Source: DATACQ01 sp036555515 (GTDB taxonomy: Bacteria > Desulfobacterota > Binatia > UBA9968). From it: DNA of 64,000 bases. The stretch's first letter is position 1; each line of letters starts with the position of its first letter. The stretch lies in the NCBI GenBank assembly GCA_036555515.1, contig DATBLC010000367.1, positions 23,546 to 87,545 on the forward strand, in the 5' to 3' direction. Below are positions 25,813 through 34,439 of this stretch, one piece after another. The position numbers were made by a program, and so were the translations under genes. The notes below the pieces were generated by a model. The model did not search any database. It saw only the letters and a program-made list of their open reading frames with translations, and was not told the DNA's origin.

Positions 25813-25985
25813 GATGGAGCCATTGCATCGATACAACGGGCTTAAGCAGCGGATGATCGGCGCGCGGTTGGGTGGTTTGCACGAGGGGTTAGTGAGCCGC
25901 GATCGCAAAGCGTTCCGGGAAAACATCGAGACTGAACCGAAGATTCGAAGGTGGTTTCAGGATGTCACGAGGCTAAGTGGTTAAG
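25813..25985 (+). repeat. Module-border repeat, copy B
   Basis: The longest copy. It reads MEPLHRYNGLKQRMIGARLG, then LHEGLVSRDRKAFRENIE and TEPKIRRWFQDVTRLSG before a TAA. It has no convincing ribosome site. It stands between the DUF1080 gene and the 3' end of the TIR gene, in the same orientation as copies A and C. Confidence 0.7.
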
Positions 25986-26058
25986 TCATGATTTGACTCC
26001 AACTCACACCAGCTTTATGTTTCACGTGCACGATGAAATCCGGGAGCAATCCCATTGC

Positions 26059-26577
26059 CTACTTGCGCCGCCAGAAGGCGATTTTGCTCAAGAAGCCCAG
26101 ATTGCCGAGGTCGGCCAGATCTACGTTGGCCTCCCCCGAGCCTCGCCTGCCGGGGTTTGCCTCTACCATGCGGGCGGCGCCCCGCTCCACACCTGCTTCC
26201 TTGAGCGCAGCCATGACCAGAGGAAGCGCGCCACGACGGTCCCTCCAGACCTGTATGAGCTGCACGCCCGCGAGCTGGTACAGGAGCGCGCCCGGAATCG
26301 TGGTCGCCTGGATCTCGACTGGGATAATGTGCTTCTTGGCTTGTACGGCGATGTCGATCTCGCGGCGAACGTTGTCCGATCGCGCCGAGTTGGGCGAGAG
26401 CAGCAAGATGACAGCATGCGCCTCTTCTATCGCGCGCACGATCGTCGCCATCCATTGCTGGCCACCGCGGATGCCCGCCCGGTCGATCCAGACCCGGTAA
26501 CCGAACTTCTCGAGATGCGCGACCCAGTCGTCTGCTTGCTGTGCATCGCCCCGTGAGTAGCTCAAGAAGATGGTCAT
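26059..26577 (-). CDS. TIR-domain protein
   Basis: A 172-residue protein whose first 130 residues are a TIR domain: MTIFLSYSRGDAQQADDWVAHL (box 1), YRVWIDRAGIRGGQQW (box 2), AHAVILLLSPNSARSDNVRREI (with the Glu of RREI in the position of the NADase catalytic residue) and HIIPVEI (box 3). The last 40 residues are unlike TIR and hold Gly/Asp-rich and WRRK segments. The ATG has GAGGG 4 bases upstream. It lies 54 bases after the FHA gene on the same strand, so they form an operon. Bacterial TIR proteins often cleave NAD+ or make signals in phage defence; whether this one does is unknown. Confidence 0.88.
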   Translation of the reverse strand: MTIFLSYSRGDAQQADDWVAHLEKFGYRVWIDRAGIRGGQQWMATIVRAIEEAHAVILLLSPNSARSDNVRREIDIAVQAKKHIIPVEIQATTIPGALLYQLAGVQLIQVWRDRRGALPLVMAALKEAGVERGAARMVEANPGRRGSGEANVDLADLGNLGFLSKIAFWRRK

Positions 26578-26631
26578 GTCACCCTCGCCGCACCGATAGC
26601 TACTGCAATGGTTCCCTGCGGCCCAGCTGCC

Positions 26632-27612
26632 TCACGCGCCTAGTGCGCGCTTTTGCTCCTCGAAAAGCCGCAGCATGGACTGCGCGGCCTTCAGATTGCT
26701 CCGGTCAGCCAGGATCGCCATGTAGACATGCTCCTTGGTGAAGAAGGCGCAGCCCGATTTCGTGAAGCGGTAGTAGAACCGGGTTACCAGGGGGATCAGA
26801 TAGATGCCGGCTGCGAAGACGATTAAGCCGATTATAAACAAGACCAAGCCGCCAGGTGTCATACCCAGCATCACACCACCAGCAAGAAAGCCGCAGCCGA
26901 TCGAGGCGACGATCAGTAGATAAAAGATGATGGTCACCCATAGGCCAACCCTGGAGGGTTGGTGAAAATGGGCGACATCGACCGCCTTGAGGAAGCAGAA
27001 GGTGAAGTCGACCCGGCCTGACGCATTTACCACCATGCCGCAGATCCGGGCATTGGTGATGCACCAGAAGCTGTGCTCGGGAAAAATCAATCCGAGGGCG
27101 CCAAGGTAGCCGGCATTGATCACGGTCTCATTGCGTCCGAGAAAGCCCATGAAGAGCTGCCGCACGGCCTCGGGATCGTTCAACTTGGCGCGCTGGTAAA
27201 CATCGCCCAACTCAACGCTTCCAGACCCGGAGGGTACCACCGGGCTGATCTCGGGCGCGCCCCGACTCACTTGTGGGACTCCCGCGCGCGGCCGGTCGAG
27301 AGCACCGGGCAAGACAACGAGACTCAGCCGGTAGCATCCTATGCGCACGGATTGCCCCGGCTCCCAGCGCGATTGGACGACCTGCTTGCCGTCGAGGATA
27401 GTCCCGTTAGTGCTGCCCGCGTCCTTGATGATGACGCCGCCATCCTCCATGTAGACCTCGGCGTGCAGCCTCGACACACTTATGTCCTTCAGCTGTATGT
27501 CGACGCCGGTCTCCCTGCCGACCGTGGCGCTCTCTCCGTCGCTCAGATAGGCACTGCCCCAACTTGAGGGATCGGATGAACCGTCTTTGAACCATTGCAT
27601 CTGGACACGCAT
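26632..27612 (-). CDS. FHA-domain membrane protein
   Basis: A 326-residue protein. Residues 18-100 form a forkhead-associated domain, which binds phosphothreonine: ATVGRETGVDIQLKD, SVSRLHAEVY, IIKDAGSTNGTILDGK (conserved Gly-Arg, Ser-Arg-x-His and Asn-Gly). A linker leads to a region with HSFWCITNARICGMVVNASG, PH-like in appearance. Two membrane helices follow at about 217-265, then a soluble tail of about 60 residues. AGGGAGA lies 5 bases before the ATG. It is the first gene of a two-gene operon with the TIR gene. It may place or gate the TIR effector at the membrane in response to Thr phosphorylation; no kinase gene is nearby. That role is inference. Confidence 0.85.
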   Translation of the reverse strand: MRVQMQWFKDGSSDPSSWGSAYLSDGESATVGRETGVDIQLKDISVSRLHAEVYMEDGGVIIKDAGSTNGTILDGKQVVQSRWEPGQSVRIGCYRLSLVVLPGALDRPRAGVPQVSRGAPEISPVVPSGSGSVELGDVYQRAKLNDPEAVRQLFMGFLGRNETVINAGYLGALGLIFPEHSFWCITNARICGMVVNASGRVDFTFCFLKAVDVAHFHQPSRVGLWVTIIFYLLIVASIGCGFLAGGVMLGMTPGGLVLFIIGLIVFAAGIYLIPLVTRFYYRFTKSGCAFFTKEHVYMAILADRSNLKAAQSMLRLFEEQKRALGA

Positions 27613-28050
27613 GGACGTTCTCCCTGGGCGTACTTGGCCAATAGATGGGTGAGCATACGTTGTGATCGTTGCGCCGAACCCGACGTATCCTTACGCACAA
27701 GTGGAATGCGCAGCGAGGGAGGTGCAAGCATTACGTCGAGCATGGCGGCACGCGCCGAGACCGGCCGCCACTACAACGCGGTGGGCGAGTTCGGCGACGA
27801 ACTCGGGTGTGCTTCCCCGCGCTTGCGACACATTCGCATCGTCGAGGAGAGCATTGACCGGTTTGCCAACGCCCTGCCAAGGCTCGCCATCGCGCGGGAG
27901 CGGTGGGTGATTATGATTTTGGCCGACACCGTCGATTTACTGTCCGAGTTTTGGATGCGATGAACAGAAAACTAAACAGCTTTTTAATTGACGGGACTAT
28001 AGCGGCTCACCGGCGACTCGTCAAGTGCACGAGTACCTCCTAACCAGATG

Positions 28051-28142
28051 CTCGCGATCGCAGGGCGATCCGGGACAAGATCGAGACTGAATCGAAGAAC
28101 CGAAAAAAGTTTCAGGATCTTGCGACGGTGAGTACCTTTTAA
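28051..28142 (+). repeat. Module-border repeat, copy C (truncated)
   Basis: A 5'-truncated copy reading RDRRAIRDKIETESKNRKKF, then QDLATVSTF and a TAA. With copy B it brackets the TIR-FHA operon in direct orientation. The rest of 27613-28171 shows no supported gene. Confidence 0.65.
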
Positions 28143-28171
28143 CCCACCGCAAACTGCCATTGTTAGCAGTG

Positions 28172-28444
28172 TCAGTCCCAAATCTCAGCTTCGCCAGTAA
28201 AATTACACATGTTCATAGCAGAATCAGATGGAGGGGGGATTAAAGGGGACGCAAACCTTTCCTGACTCGATCGAGTCGATCGATGTAGCGTTGGCGATGC
28301 CCCGAAGAGCAGGCGCGGATCGAAGGCGTCTTTGCGAAACCATTGGTCCTTGCGGGTCGCAAGATTTTGAATGTGCTTGGGTAATCGGAGATACGCCTTC
28401 TCAAAATCCGGCGTAACGTGAACGGTCGATATCGGACGGGGCAT
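28172..28444 (-). pseudogene. RelE/ParE-type toxin, 3' part replaced
   Basis: The ATG at 28444 lies 4 bases after the antitoxin's stop. The first 45 residues (MPRPISTVHVTPDFEKAYLR, then LPKHIQNLATRK and FRKDAFDPRL) look like a RelE/HigB-type mRNA interferase. After FDPRL the expected HKLKG...YRxxF core and its basic residues are missing. The frame runs on in unrelated sequence to 28172, so the toxin is inactivated. Confidence 0.65.
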
Positions 28445-28448
28445 CCGG

Positions 28449-28673
28449 CTACCGGCCCAGTTCGGCGAGAGAGGAAAGGGTTTTCGTTCGTCCTTGCCGG
28501 TAGGCAGCGTCGCCACGCGATATTTTCTCCAGCGCGTCGCTCACTTCGGCGAGACGGCGCTTTAGAGCGGCATACTCGGCAGCATCGACAAGCACCACCT
28601 TTTTTCCAGCGAGTTTTTTCGGGACACGGATCGAGACCAAACCTTCCGCGGTTGAAACAGCGTGCTTACGCAT
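28449..28673 (-). CDS. Antitoxin-like protein of a broken RelBE-type module
   Basis: A 74-residue protein. The N-terminus MRKHAVSTAEGLVSIRVPKKLAGKK resembles AbrB/SpoVT- or RHH-type antitoxins that bind their own promoter. The C-terminal helix (DAAEYAALKRRLAEVSDALEKIS) would wrap the toxin. GGAGGG stands 6 bases before the ATG. The following toxin gene is truncated, leaving an orphan antitoxin that may persist as a repressor or simply decay. The partner family is inferred from size and order. Confidence 0.7.
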   Translation of the reverse strand: MRKHAVSTAEGLVSIRVPKKLAGKKVVLVDAAEYAALKRRLAEVSDALEKISRGDAAYRQGRTKTLSSLAELGR

Positions 28674-29137
28674 GATAGCCCTCCAAAGTTCTTCTAGGAT
28701 ACTTAAGTAGAGCAGGCTTTTCCACTCAGAGCCAGCCCCAGTGATTCTGCGAAAATCAGGAGCTGAGGTGAGAGCTTTCACGTTTCTGGAACTCCGGAAT
28801 AATGAAAAGTGTGTGCTGGTGCCAGGGGCTTTGATTTTCACGTGAGGCGCGGCGAGATACTGTGTTTCTCCTCAACTGCGTGCAAAGGCGAAAGGGGTCA
28901 AGTACGCTTTTAGCTGTTAGCAAACATCGGGTTCGAATTATGTCACAGCCAGCCCAGCACCTTCGCATCTAAACGCAATCTTTTGGTATCGAATCAATAC
29001 GTTGCACCCAGTGAAGTCTCGGGAAAAGTTGATTTCTCCCGGGAGGCAAGATAGGTTTCGCTCGAACGGGGATGCTGATGAGGCAAGGGTCCCTATTCGT
29101 GAGAATGATCGGCAGTGGGTCATAGTCCTGGAAAACG
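28674..29137. other. Intergenic region, no gene seen
   Basis: About 460 bases between the antitoxin start and the solute-binding protein. It contains an AAAGGGGTCAAGTACG sequence (near 28890) of the sort found at the ends of REP-associated elements. Nothing else is supported. Confidence 0.35.
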
Positions 29138-30310
29138 GTGAAGCCCAAAAAGACAACCGCCGCGGTCCAAGCTATCCGTTGGCTCCCGAGAATTTTTTCG
29201 TTGGCGCTGTTCTTACTGACGGCGGCTTCTCACGGCGAAATTGAAGCGGCCTGGCAAGAAGAATGGCAGGCGACCGTCCAGGCTGCAAAACGGGAAGGCC
29301 AGCTTACGGTCTACGTCAGCGGTTACGGCGCAGCTCTCGATGCCGGTCATTTCCAAAAAGACTTTCCTGAGATCAAGCTCGTCACGGTTATAGGGCAATC
29401 CGGCCAACTAGGCCCGCGCATTTTAAGCGAGCGGAGAGCGGGTAAATATCTCGCTGACGTCTCGAGCGGGGGCGCGAACCCCAACTACCAGCTTTTTTAT
29501 ACGTCCAAGATCCTGGAGCCGATTTCGTCCGCGTTGATTCTCCCCGAGGTCAGCGATCCATCGAAATGGTGGGGCGAAAAACACTGGTACATAGATCCCG
29601 AACGGCAATACGTCTTTGCCTACGTGGGCAACGTGACCGGGACCGGGGCCTACGCGGTGAATGCTTTGAACCCTGCCGAATTCAAATCCTACTGGGATTT
29701 TCTCAATCCAAAATGGAAGGGAAAAATCGTCGCGCGCGACATCAGGATCGCGGGCCCGGGCGGCGATAATATGCGGTTCTTTTACCATCATCCGGGACTC
29801 GGCCCGAAGTTCATCCACCGCCTCTTTAGCGAATTGGATTTGACGTTGACGCGGGATTTCCGCCAGGGAATCGACTGGCTGGCGCAGGGAAAGTTTCCTC
29901 TGGCGATTTTTTTCTCGGGCTCGGACGTCAAAATGGCCGCGCGCCAGGGACTGCCCGTGGACGTTATCGACAACAGCCCTTTCAAAGAAGGCGTGCCCCT
30001 GGGAGTCGGTTTCGGAACCCTGAGCCTTTTCAAGAACGCGCCGCACCCCAACGCCGCCAAAGTTTTCATCAACTGGTATCTCTCCCGAAAGGCGCAGACC
30101 GGTCTGCAGAAGGACATGGCCAAGGCCGCCGACAGCCCGGACTCTCTCAGGATCGACATCCCGAAAGACGACGTCGCTCCCAACAACCGAAGGGTCGAAG
30201 GGGTGAATTATACGATCGTGTTTCGCTCCGAATGGACGGACATGAAGCCCATTTACGCGGTCGTTAACGAAGCCTTAGCTGAAGCCGAGAAGAAAAAGAG
30301 CGGCAAGTGA
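29138..30310 (+). CDS. ABC transporter substrate-binding protein, Fe3+/putrescine type
   Basis: A 390-residue periplasmic protein of the solute-binding family 1/6 group. A signal peptide is visible (LPRIFSLALFLLTAASHGEIEA, about 16-37). The mature part starts with ATVQAAKREGQLTVYVSGYG, a hallmark opening. YWDFLNPKWKGKIVARD, IDWLAQGKFPLAIFFSG, and LGVGFGTLSLFKNAPHPNAAKVFINWYLS are typical. GTG is the only start giving a complete signal peptide; the ribosome site is weak. No permease or ATPase gene is beside it, so it is an orphan binding protein here. Ligand unknown; iron, small dicarboxylates and phosphonate-type compounds are all found in the family. Confidence 0.88.
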   Translation: MKPKKTTAAVQAIRWLPRIFSLALFLLTAASHGEIEAAWQEEWQATVQAAKREGQLTVYVSGYGAALDAGHFQKDFPEIKLVTVIGQSGQLGPRILSERRAGKYLADVSSGGANPNYQLFYTSKILEPISSALILPEVSDPSKWWGEKHWYIDPERQYVFAYVGNVTGTGAYAVNALNPAEFKSYWDFLNPKWKGKIVARDIRIAGPGGDNMRFFYHHPGLGPKFIHRLFSELDLTLTRDFRQGIDWLAQGKFPLAIFFSGSDVKMAARQGLPVDVIDNSPFKEGVPLGVGFGTLSLFKNAPHPNAAKVFINWYLSRKAQTGLQKDMAKAADSPDSLRIDIPKDDVAPNNRRVEGVNYTIVFRSEWTDMKPIYAVVNEALAEAEKKKSGK

Positions 30311-30344
30311 AGTCGCCAGCTACACTAACATAGAGACAAAAGGC

Positions 30345-30490
30345 GGTTCCAATCGTTCCAAACGTTCCACCGCGTTGCTCCGTTTCAGTCGTTCACCTCA
30401 AAAACGAAGGCTGTTCCAAACGTCCTTTGGCCTGTCGCTGCTCATCAAGAAACAATTGGAACTATTGGAACGGCTGGAACGATTGGAATC
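30345..30490. repeat. Inverted pair of 9-bp-period arrays (3'-end hairpin)
   Basis: GGTTCCAATCGTTCCAAAC-type units (30345-30370, with stragglers to 30415) face GGAACNNNN units at 30457-30490. The two arms share TTCCAATCGTTCCA in inverted orientation and can pair across about 80 bases. The structure lies 35 bases after the solute-binding-protein stop, consistent with a 3'-end role. Confidence 0.65.
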
Positions 30491-30600
30491 AGGTTTATTA
30501 TTAAAGTCGCCAGAAATCTTGACGGAGGAGTCCTCCCGTTGTCTAGTCTAATGAGTATTTGAGTACCGGCAAGAATTGGTTCGACTGGAGCTCGCGGGTG

Positions 30601-30840
30601 GAGGTGACCAGGTATGTTCACGGACTGGATTACACCACTGCCGCCACGCGGGCGGTATTCGATGCATTGCATCACAGCAGCTTGGGATTTCAGCGCTAGT
30701 GGGCAAGACCGCCGACGATAATGCGGGTGGATGTAACCATCGGCGGTCCCAAGCCCGGGGCAGTGGATCGCGGAGTCGAGGTGCGCTCTAAAGTCTCGCA
30801 GCTATCTTTCTTGATTTTCGCCGAAAAAGTTTCAAAGCTT
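30601..30840 (+). pseudogene. Lin0512-family protein remnant
   Basis: Frame one reads HGLDYTTAATRAVFDALHHS and ends at a TAG (30697-30699). A second frame from 30721 reads MRVDVTIGGPKPGAVDRGVE. In Lin0512-type proteins these segments are consecutive (HGxDYTKAAxRAVxDAIxHSSL then VxVxIGxPxPExVD), so this is one gene with a stop or frameshift between them. The start is missing and the C-terminus diverges. Recognition is by eye over two motifs. Confidence 0.55.
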
Positions 30841-30890
30841 AGATCAGCCGGTGAGCCAGTGTGACCAGTGGCATGGCATGGCAGGTCCCA

Positions 30891-31175
30891 ATGAAATCAG
30901 ATGTCGAAAGAATCATCGAAGCCAGAGTTATCGCCGCTTTCGATGATATCCTTCCCGACACCAGAAGTAGCGCGAGGGATGAAATTCTGCGGGGCGCTCA
31001 GGCCGTGGTCAAAGCTGTATGGATGAATAAGATTTATTCCGCCTTGCCGAAGGACAAAACCACGATTCCCGAGTACTTTCTCGACGCAGAACTCGAGCAA
31101 TTTTTAAATGAAGCGATTGAAGAATGCCATGCGAGGATATGCTCAATAGCAGAGCGGGCTAAAGAGATACTATAG
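30891..31175 (+). CDS. Hypothetical protein, 94 residues
   Basis: A small acidic, mainly helical protein (MKSDVERIIEARVIAAFDDI; IPEYFLDAELEQFLNEAIEE; IAERAKEIL). I do not recognise a family. The ATG at 30891 has only a weak CAGGT upstream; an in-frame GTG at 30861 is an alternative. No signal peptide or membrane segment. It follows the Lin0512 remnant and converges with the MmgE/PrpD gene. Composition suggests a real gene, but with no family match confidence is modest. Confidence 0.5.
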   Translation: MKSDVERIIEARVIAAFDDILPDTRSSARDEILRGAQAVVKAVWMNKIYSALPKDKTTIPEYFLDAELEQFLNEAIEECHARICSIAERAKEIL

Positions 31176-31323
31176 CGAGTACAGATGACTCCCGCCGTCG
31201 TGATTCCAACTGGCACCAACGTCCCCTCTAAACCTCATCTCCTTTTTTAGTTCGCCAGCCGATTCGCAGTGGACGCGAACCAGTCTTTAACTACAGCGTG
31301 TTGTGAAATCAGCGCAACAAATC

Positions 31324-32718
31324 TCAAGCCTCGCGCAAGGGCGAACTGAGAATAGCCATCAGCGTCCCGATATCTGCCACCGTCTCTAGCCCCAGAACCA
31401 GGCCTACGCTGCGTTCTATGTCGTCCGGGCGGAGCTGCCTGCGCCCACACTCCCGGTACTTGGTCAGAAGCTCGTCGTCGGTCAGCGGCAGGGCTGGGTC
31501 GCCCCGCGGTATGTCCACCCGCGCGCTGTAGCTTCGCCCATCTGTCGTCCGGATAGTCACCGGATTACCTACGAACTCGGTATCCGGGCCGACGTCCGCC
31601 AGGCCAGGCCAGATGGGCACATCGGGAAAGGAAAGGTGAACTTTTTTTCTGGCCGCGACGATGTTGCGATCTTCGAACTTGTGATCTGTAAAAGTTTCGA
31701 GCGTCACCTGATGGTCCACCACCGCGGCGGCAATGCAGTGCGGCATGCTAAACTTGCCCTGGTAGGGCGTGGCCGGCTCGGAGAAGGCGAGCACGCGCAT
31801 GGCTCGCTCCGAGGTGCCCACATCGACTGCGGCGATGTCCTTGTCGCTCAAGCGGTGCTCTCCAAGCAATTGGAACACTCCGTCCAGAGCGCGATGGGTG
31901 TGGTAGCAGCTTGGGTACATCTTTAGCCCGATGCCCGGAGACTCGATGTAGAAGGGGTCGCCCAGGCCCTCCGCCATGCGCTCGGCGTCGTAGTGGCCTG
32001 GGCCCACCAGCGTGTCGTAGAAACCGTTCTTCGCCTCAATGACGTCGGGGTTGGCCGTGACTCCCTCCTGGGCCATGAGAGCGGCAATCACGCCGTTGTG
32101 GCAGGTGTTACCCGCCGCCATAGCACCAGCCATGCTGCCGTGGTTAGCCGACAGGCCACAGGCAAAGTTTCCCGCGATGCCCAATGCCATTCTGGTCTTG
32201 GCTACGTCCAGCCGGAGAAGTTTAGCGCAGGCGGCAGCCGCACCGATGGAACCATACCAAGTCTGGTGGTTCAGGCGGGCCTGCATGAGCTTGAAGTCGG
32301 CGTGGAGCGCCAGCTTGCCCTCGACCTCCAGTCCCAGAAGGTAGGCAGTGAGTAAATCCTGGCCCGAGGCGCCCAGATGCTCGCCTAGGCTCAGCACGGC
32401 GGGCAGAACCAAGACACTGGGATGGCCGATCTTCACGCCACAGTCATCGTAGTCCAGGGCGTGGGCAATGACGCCGTTGGCCAGCGCAGCATCTGGAGCC
32501 GAAACTTTGAGACCCTGGCCAATTACGGATGCCTGGGGCGGCCCGCCGAGCTTCGCTATGTAACCTATGATGGTTTGGCTCACCGGCTCGGCAACGCCAG
32601 CCAGGGTGGCTCCCAGGCAGTCCAGAGCCGTGCGCTTGGCCTTCTCCACAGCGTCCCCCGGTATATCCTGGTAACTCGTGTTTACTACGAACCGCGCAAT
32701 ATTCTCAGTGGCGCCCAT
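31324..32718 (-). CDS. MmgE/PrpD family protein
   Basis: A 464-residue protein of the 2-methylcitrate dehydratase / cis-aconitate decarboxylase fold. Signature parts: DCLGATLAG, ANGVIAHALDYDDCG (the His-Ala-x-Asp-x-Asp active-site stretch, about 80-94), GSIGAAAACAKLLRLD, KMYPSCYHTHRALDG and the C-terminal FRxC-like KYRECGRRQLRP. The ATG has GAGGTG 5 bases upstream. It is intact and full length. Many PrpD-like proteins outside the propionate pathway have unknown substrates, and no prp genes are adjacent. A C-terminal remnant of a related gene is at 22853. Confidence 0.9.
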   Translation of the reverse strand: MGATENIARFVVNTSYQDIPGDAVEKAKRTALDCLGATLAGVAEPVSQTIIGYIAKLGGPPQASVIGQGLKVSAPDAALANGVIAHALDYDDCGVKIGHPSVLVLPAVLSLGEHLGASGQDLLTAYLLGLEVEGKLALHADFKLMQARLNHQTWYGSIGAAAACAKLLRLDVAKTRMALGIAGNFACGLSANHGSMAGAMAAGNTCHNGVIAALMAQEGVTANPDVIEAKNGFYDTLVGPGHYDAERMAEGLGDPFYIESPGIGLKMYPSCYHTHRALDGVFQLLGEHRLSDKDIAAVDVGTSERAMRVLAFSEPATPYQGKFSMPHCIAAAVVDHQVTLETFTDHKFEDRNIVAARKKVHLSFPDVPIWPGLADVGPDTEFVGNPVTIRTTDGRSYSARVDIPRGDPALPLTDDELLTKYRECGRRQLRPDDIERSVGLVLGLETVADIGTLMAILSSPLREA

Positions 32719-32721
32719 TAT

Positions 32722-32934
32722 TCACCTCTTTGTCCAGTGAACCTTGAAGGTTAGGTCCTGACAGGCTGTTGAAAAAGGCTCACCTGCTTCGTTGCACTCA
32801 ATCGCCTCGCTCCCATGGTAGGACCACGGCGAATTCCCGTTGAGTTGCGCATCCAGCCAGGCACGCGCGCTTTTGTATTGTCGGAAGGAGCTGACTTGGG
32901 CACAGGCGAGAAGGTTCGCGTCTATGAGAATCAT
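32722..32934 (-). pseudogene. VapC-type PIN toxin, truncated
   Basis: The frame starts MILIDANLLACAQVSSFRQY and continues to LDAQLNGNSPWS, the N-terminal third of a VapC PIN ribonuclease with its first catalytic Asp (D5). After residue 42 the sequence is unrelated (including a reverse CAACAGCCTGTC, common at insertion-sequence ends), so the remaining acidic residues are lost. Its ATG overlaps the stop of the antitoxin frame, the usual VapBC arrangement. Confidence 0.7.
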
Positions 32935-33175
32935 CTAAACGATTCGCCTTCGGCGATTGCAAGGACATCGGCAATATTGTCTACGTTTGCCGCCCGGCAT
33001 GGGCCAAGGTCGACCGAACGGGTACGAAACACGCGGCGCTTTTTTAGCGGTGCAATCATGCACTTTAAGCCCTCTCGAAGGACTTGGTTTATTAGCGCTT
33101 TGAATTTTACGCCGCGCCGTTTTTCCAAACGCTTCAGCGACGCCGCAACGTTATCTTCCGGCGTGATTGTGGTAC
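32931..33175 (-). pseudogene. VapB-type antitoxin, start damaged
   Basis: Reading from about 33175 the minus strand gives RTTITPEDNVAASLKRLEKR, then RGVKFKALINQVLREGL, a ribbon-helix-helix VapB antitoxin. The normal initiator ATG (near 33182) is one base out of frame with it, as if a base had been inserted, so only a TTG at 33128 opens the frame. Both halves of this VapBC pair are therefore broken. Confidence 0.6.
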
Positions 33176-33353
33176 GCGCGCATCAAGCATAATGAATTTG
33201 GATGCATTGGTGCAACCGCGATCAGCGACACCGTGCACTGTGACCGAGGCAAGGCACCGGATCCCGCTCAGCTGCAGAAATGACTACAAGTCTGCTTTCC
33301 CAGTCCGATCGCTTTTTCCGCCCGACGCCTAAGACTCAATAATCTTCATTGTC

Positions 33354-34439
33354 TCAGTTCGCTGTCCGAGCAGCCCGCGCCGAAACTGGACGATTGAGTT
33401 GAAAATACTCCTTCGCGTTATGATAGGCGATTTTCTCCTTGGTCTTCTGCGAAAGCTCCGGATGATTCCACAGGTATTTAAGGTTTTTCGGAAATTCTCC
33501 GTCCCAGTGCGGAATGTCGGAAGCGTAGAGAAAGTGGTCGTCGCCGACATACTCGATGGTCTGCGGCAGGAGCCGCTCCTCGGCCTCGAGGCTAAAATAG
33601 ACCCGGGACTCACGCACCACTTCGCTGGGCTTTTTCTTTAGATGAGGCGCCTCGAACTCACCGCGCAATTCCCAATGCTCGTCCATGCGGTCCAGCCAGT
33701 ACGGGAGCCAACTGGCGCCGATTTCAAGAAAGGACAGGCGCAGCTTTGGGAAGCGCACCGGCACGCCCTGAAAAACCATGCTGGTGAAGTGCAGAAAAAT
33801 GCCGACCGGGAATGTATAGGTGTGCACCTCGGCGAAGGTTCTGAGTGCGCCCGCGCCGACCTCGGCCGAAGAGCTGCGATTGCCGTGGATGGACAGCGGC
33901 ACGTCGAGCCGCTGCGCCTCTTCATAGAGCGGGTCGTACATCGGATCGCCGAGCGCCGTCGGCAATCCCATGGAAAGGAGCTCGAAACTCACCAGGCCCA
34001 ATTCAGTCACGCCCCGGCGCAGCTCCTTGGCCGCCTCATGGGGCCACTTGAGCGGCAGCACGCCCACGCAGTGGATCCGGTCGGACAGCGCGTTGTATTC
34101 CTTGGCGAAGTGATCGTTGGCGGCGCGGCAAGCGGCGACGCAAAACTCGGGCTCGCGCAACTTCGGGATGTTGCCGGAGCCGGTCGGGAAAAGCACCGCC
34201 TCTTCGATGTTGTATTCGTCCATGATCTTGAGCCACGTCTCGACCTGCTGGGCGGGACTCATGCCGCGATCATAGCCACGGTACCCGAGGGTATCGAAGA
34301 GATCCGTGTCGAACGGCTGATCGGACGGCCAGAGGCCCGTGTTGCGGCGGTTCCACGGCGGTTCCAAATATTTGCGGATGTCGCTTTGACGTTCCAACAC
34401 ATGCCCATCGGCATCTATTACTGGCGGCCAGTCAGCCAT
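33354..34439 (-). CDS. Amidohydrolase family protein (PF04909 type)
   Basis: A 361-residue metal-dependent hydrolase/decarboxylase-type protein. It opens with VIDADGHVLE (metal-site motif). It continues with EEAVLFPTGSGNIP, VLPLKWPHEAAKELRRGV, LSIHGNRSSS (metal His, near 195), LSFLEIGASWLPYWLDRMDEHWE and YASDIPHWDGEFPKN (catalytic Asp, near 310). This LExGAxWxPxWLDRMDExW signature marks the subgroup found with aromatic-compound catabolism. AGGAGGAG precedes the ATG by 5 bases. It is monocistronic and intact. The substrate is not identifiable. Confidence 0.9.
   Translation of the reverse strand: MADWPPVIDADGHVLERQSDIRKYLEPPWNRRNTGLWPSDQPFDTDLFDTLGYRGYDRGMSPAQQVETWLKIMDEYNIEEAVLFPTGSGNIPKLREPEFCVAACRAANDHFAKEYNALSDRIHCVGVLPLKWPHEAAKELRRGVTELGLVSFELLSMGLPTALGDPMYDPLYEEAQRLDVPLSIHGNRSSSAEVGAGALRTFAEVHTYTFPVGIFLHFTSMVFQGVPVRFPKLRLSFLEIGASWLPYWLDRMDEHWELRGEFEAPHLKKKPSEVVRESRVYFSLEAEERLLPQTIEYVGDDHFLYASDIPHWDGEFPKNLKYLWNHPELSQKTKEKIAYHNAKEYFQLNRPVSARAARTAN

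Noticed and set aside
27613..27963. Plus-strand frame of 122 codons before copy C of the border repeat
   Set aside because: No family similarity, overlaps the FHA gene's start region, and no ribosome site; probably random.
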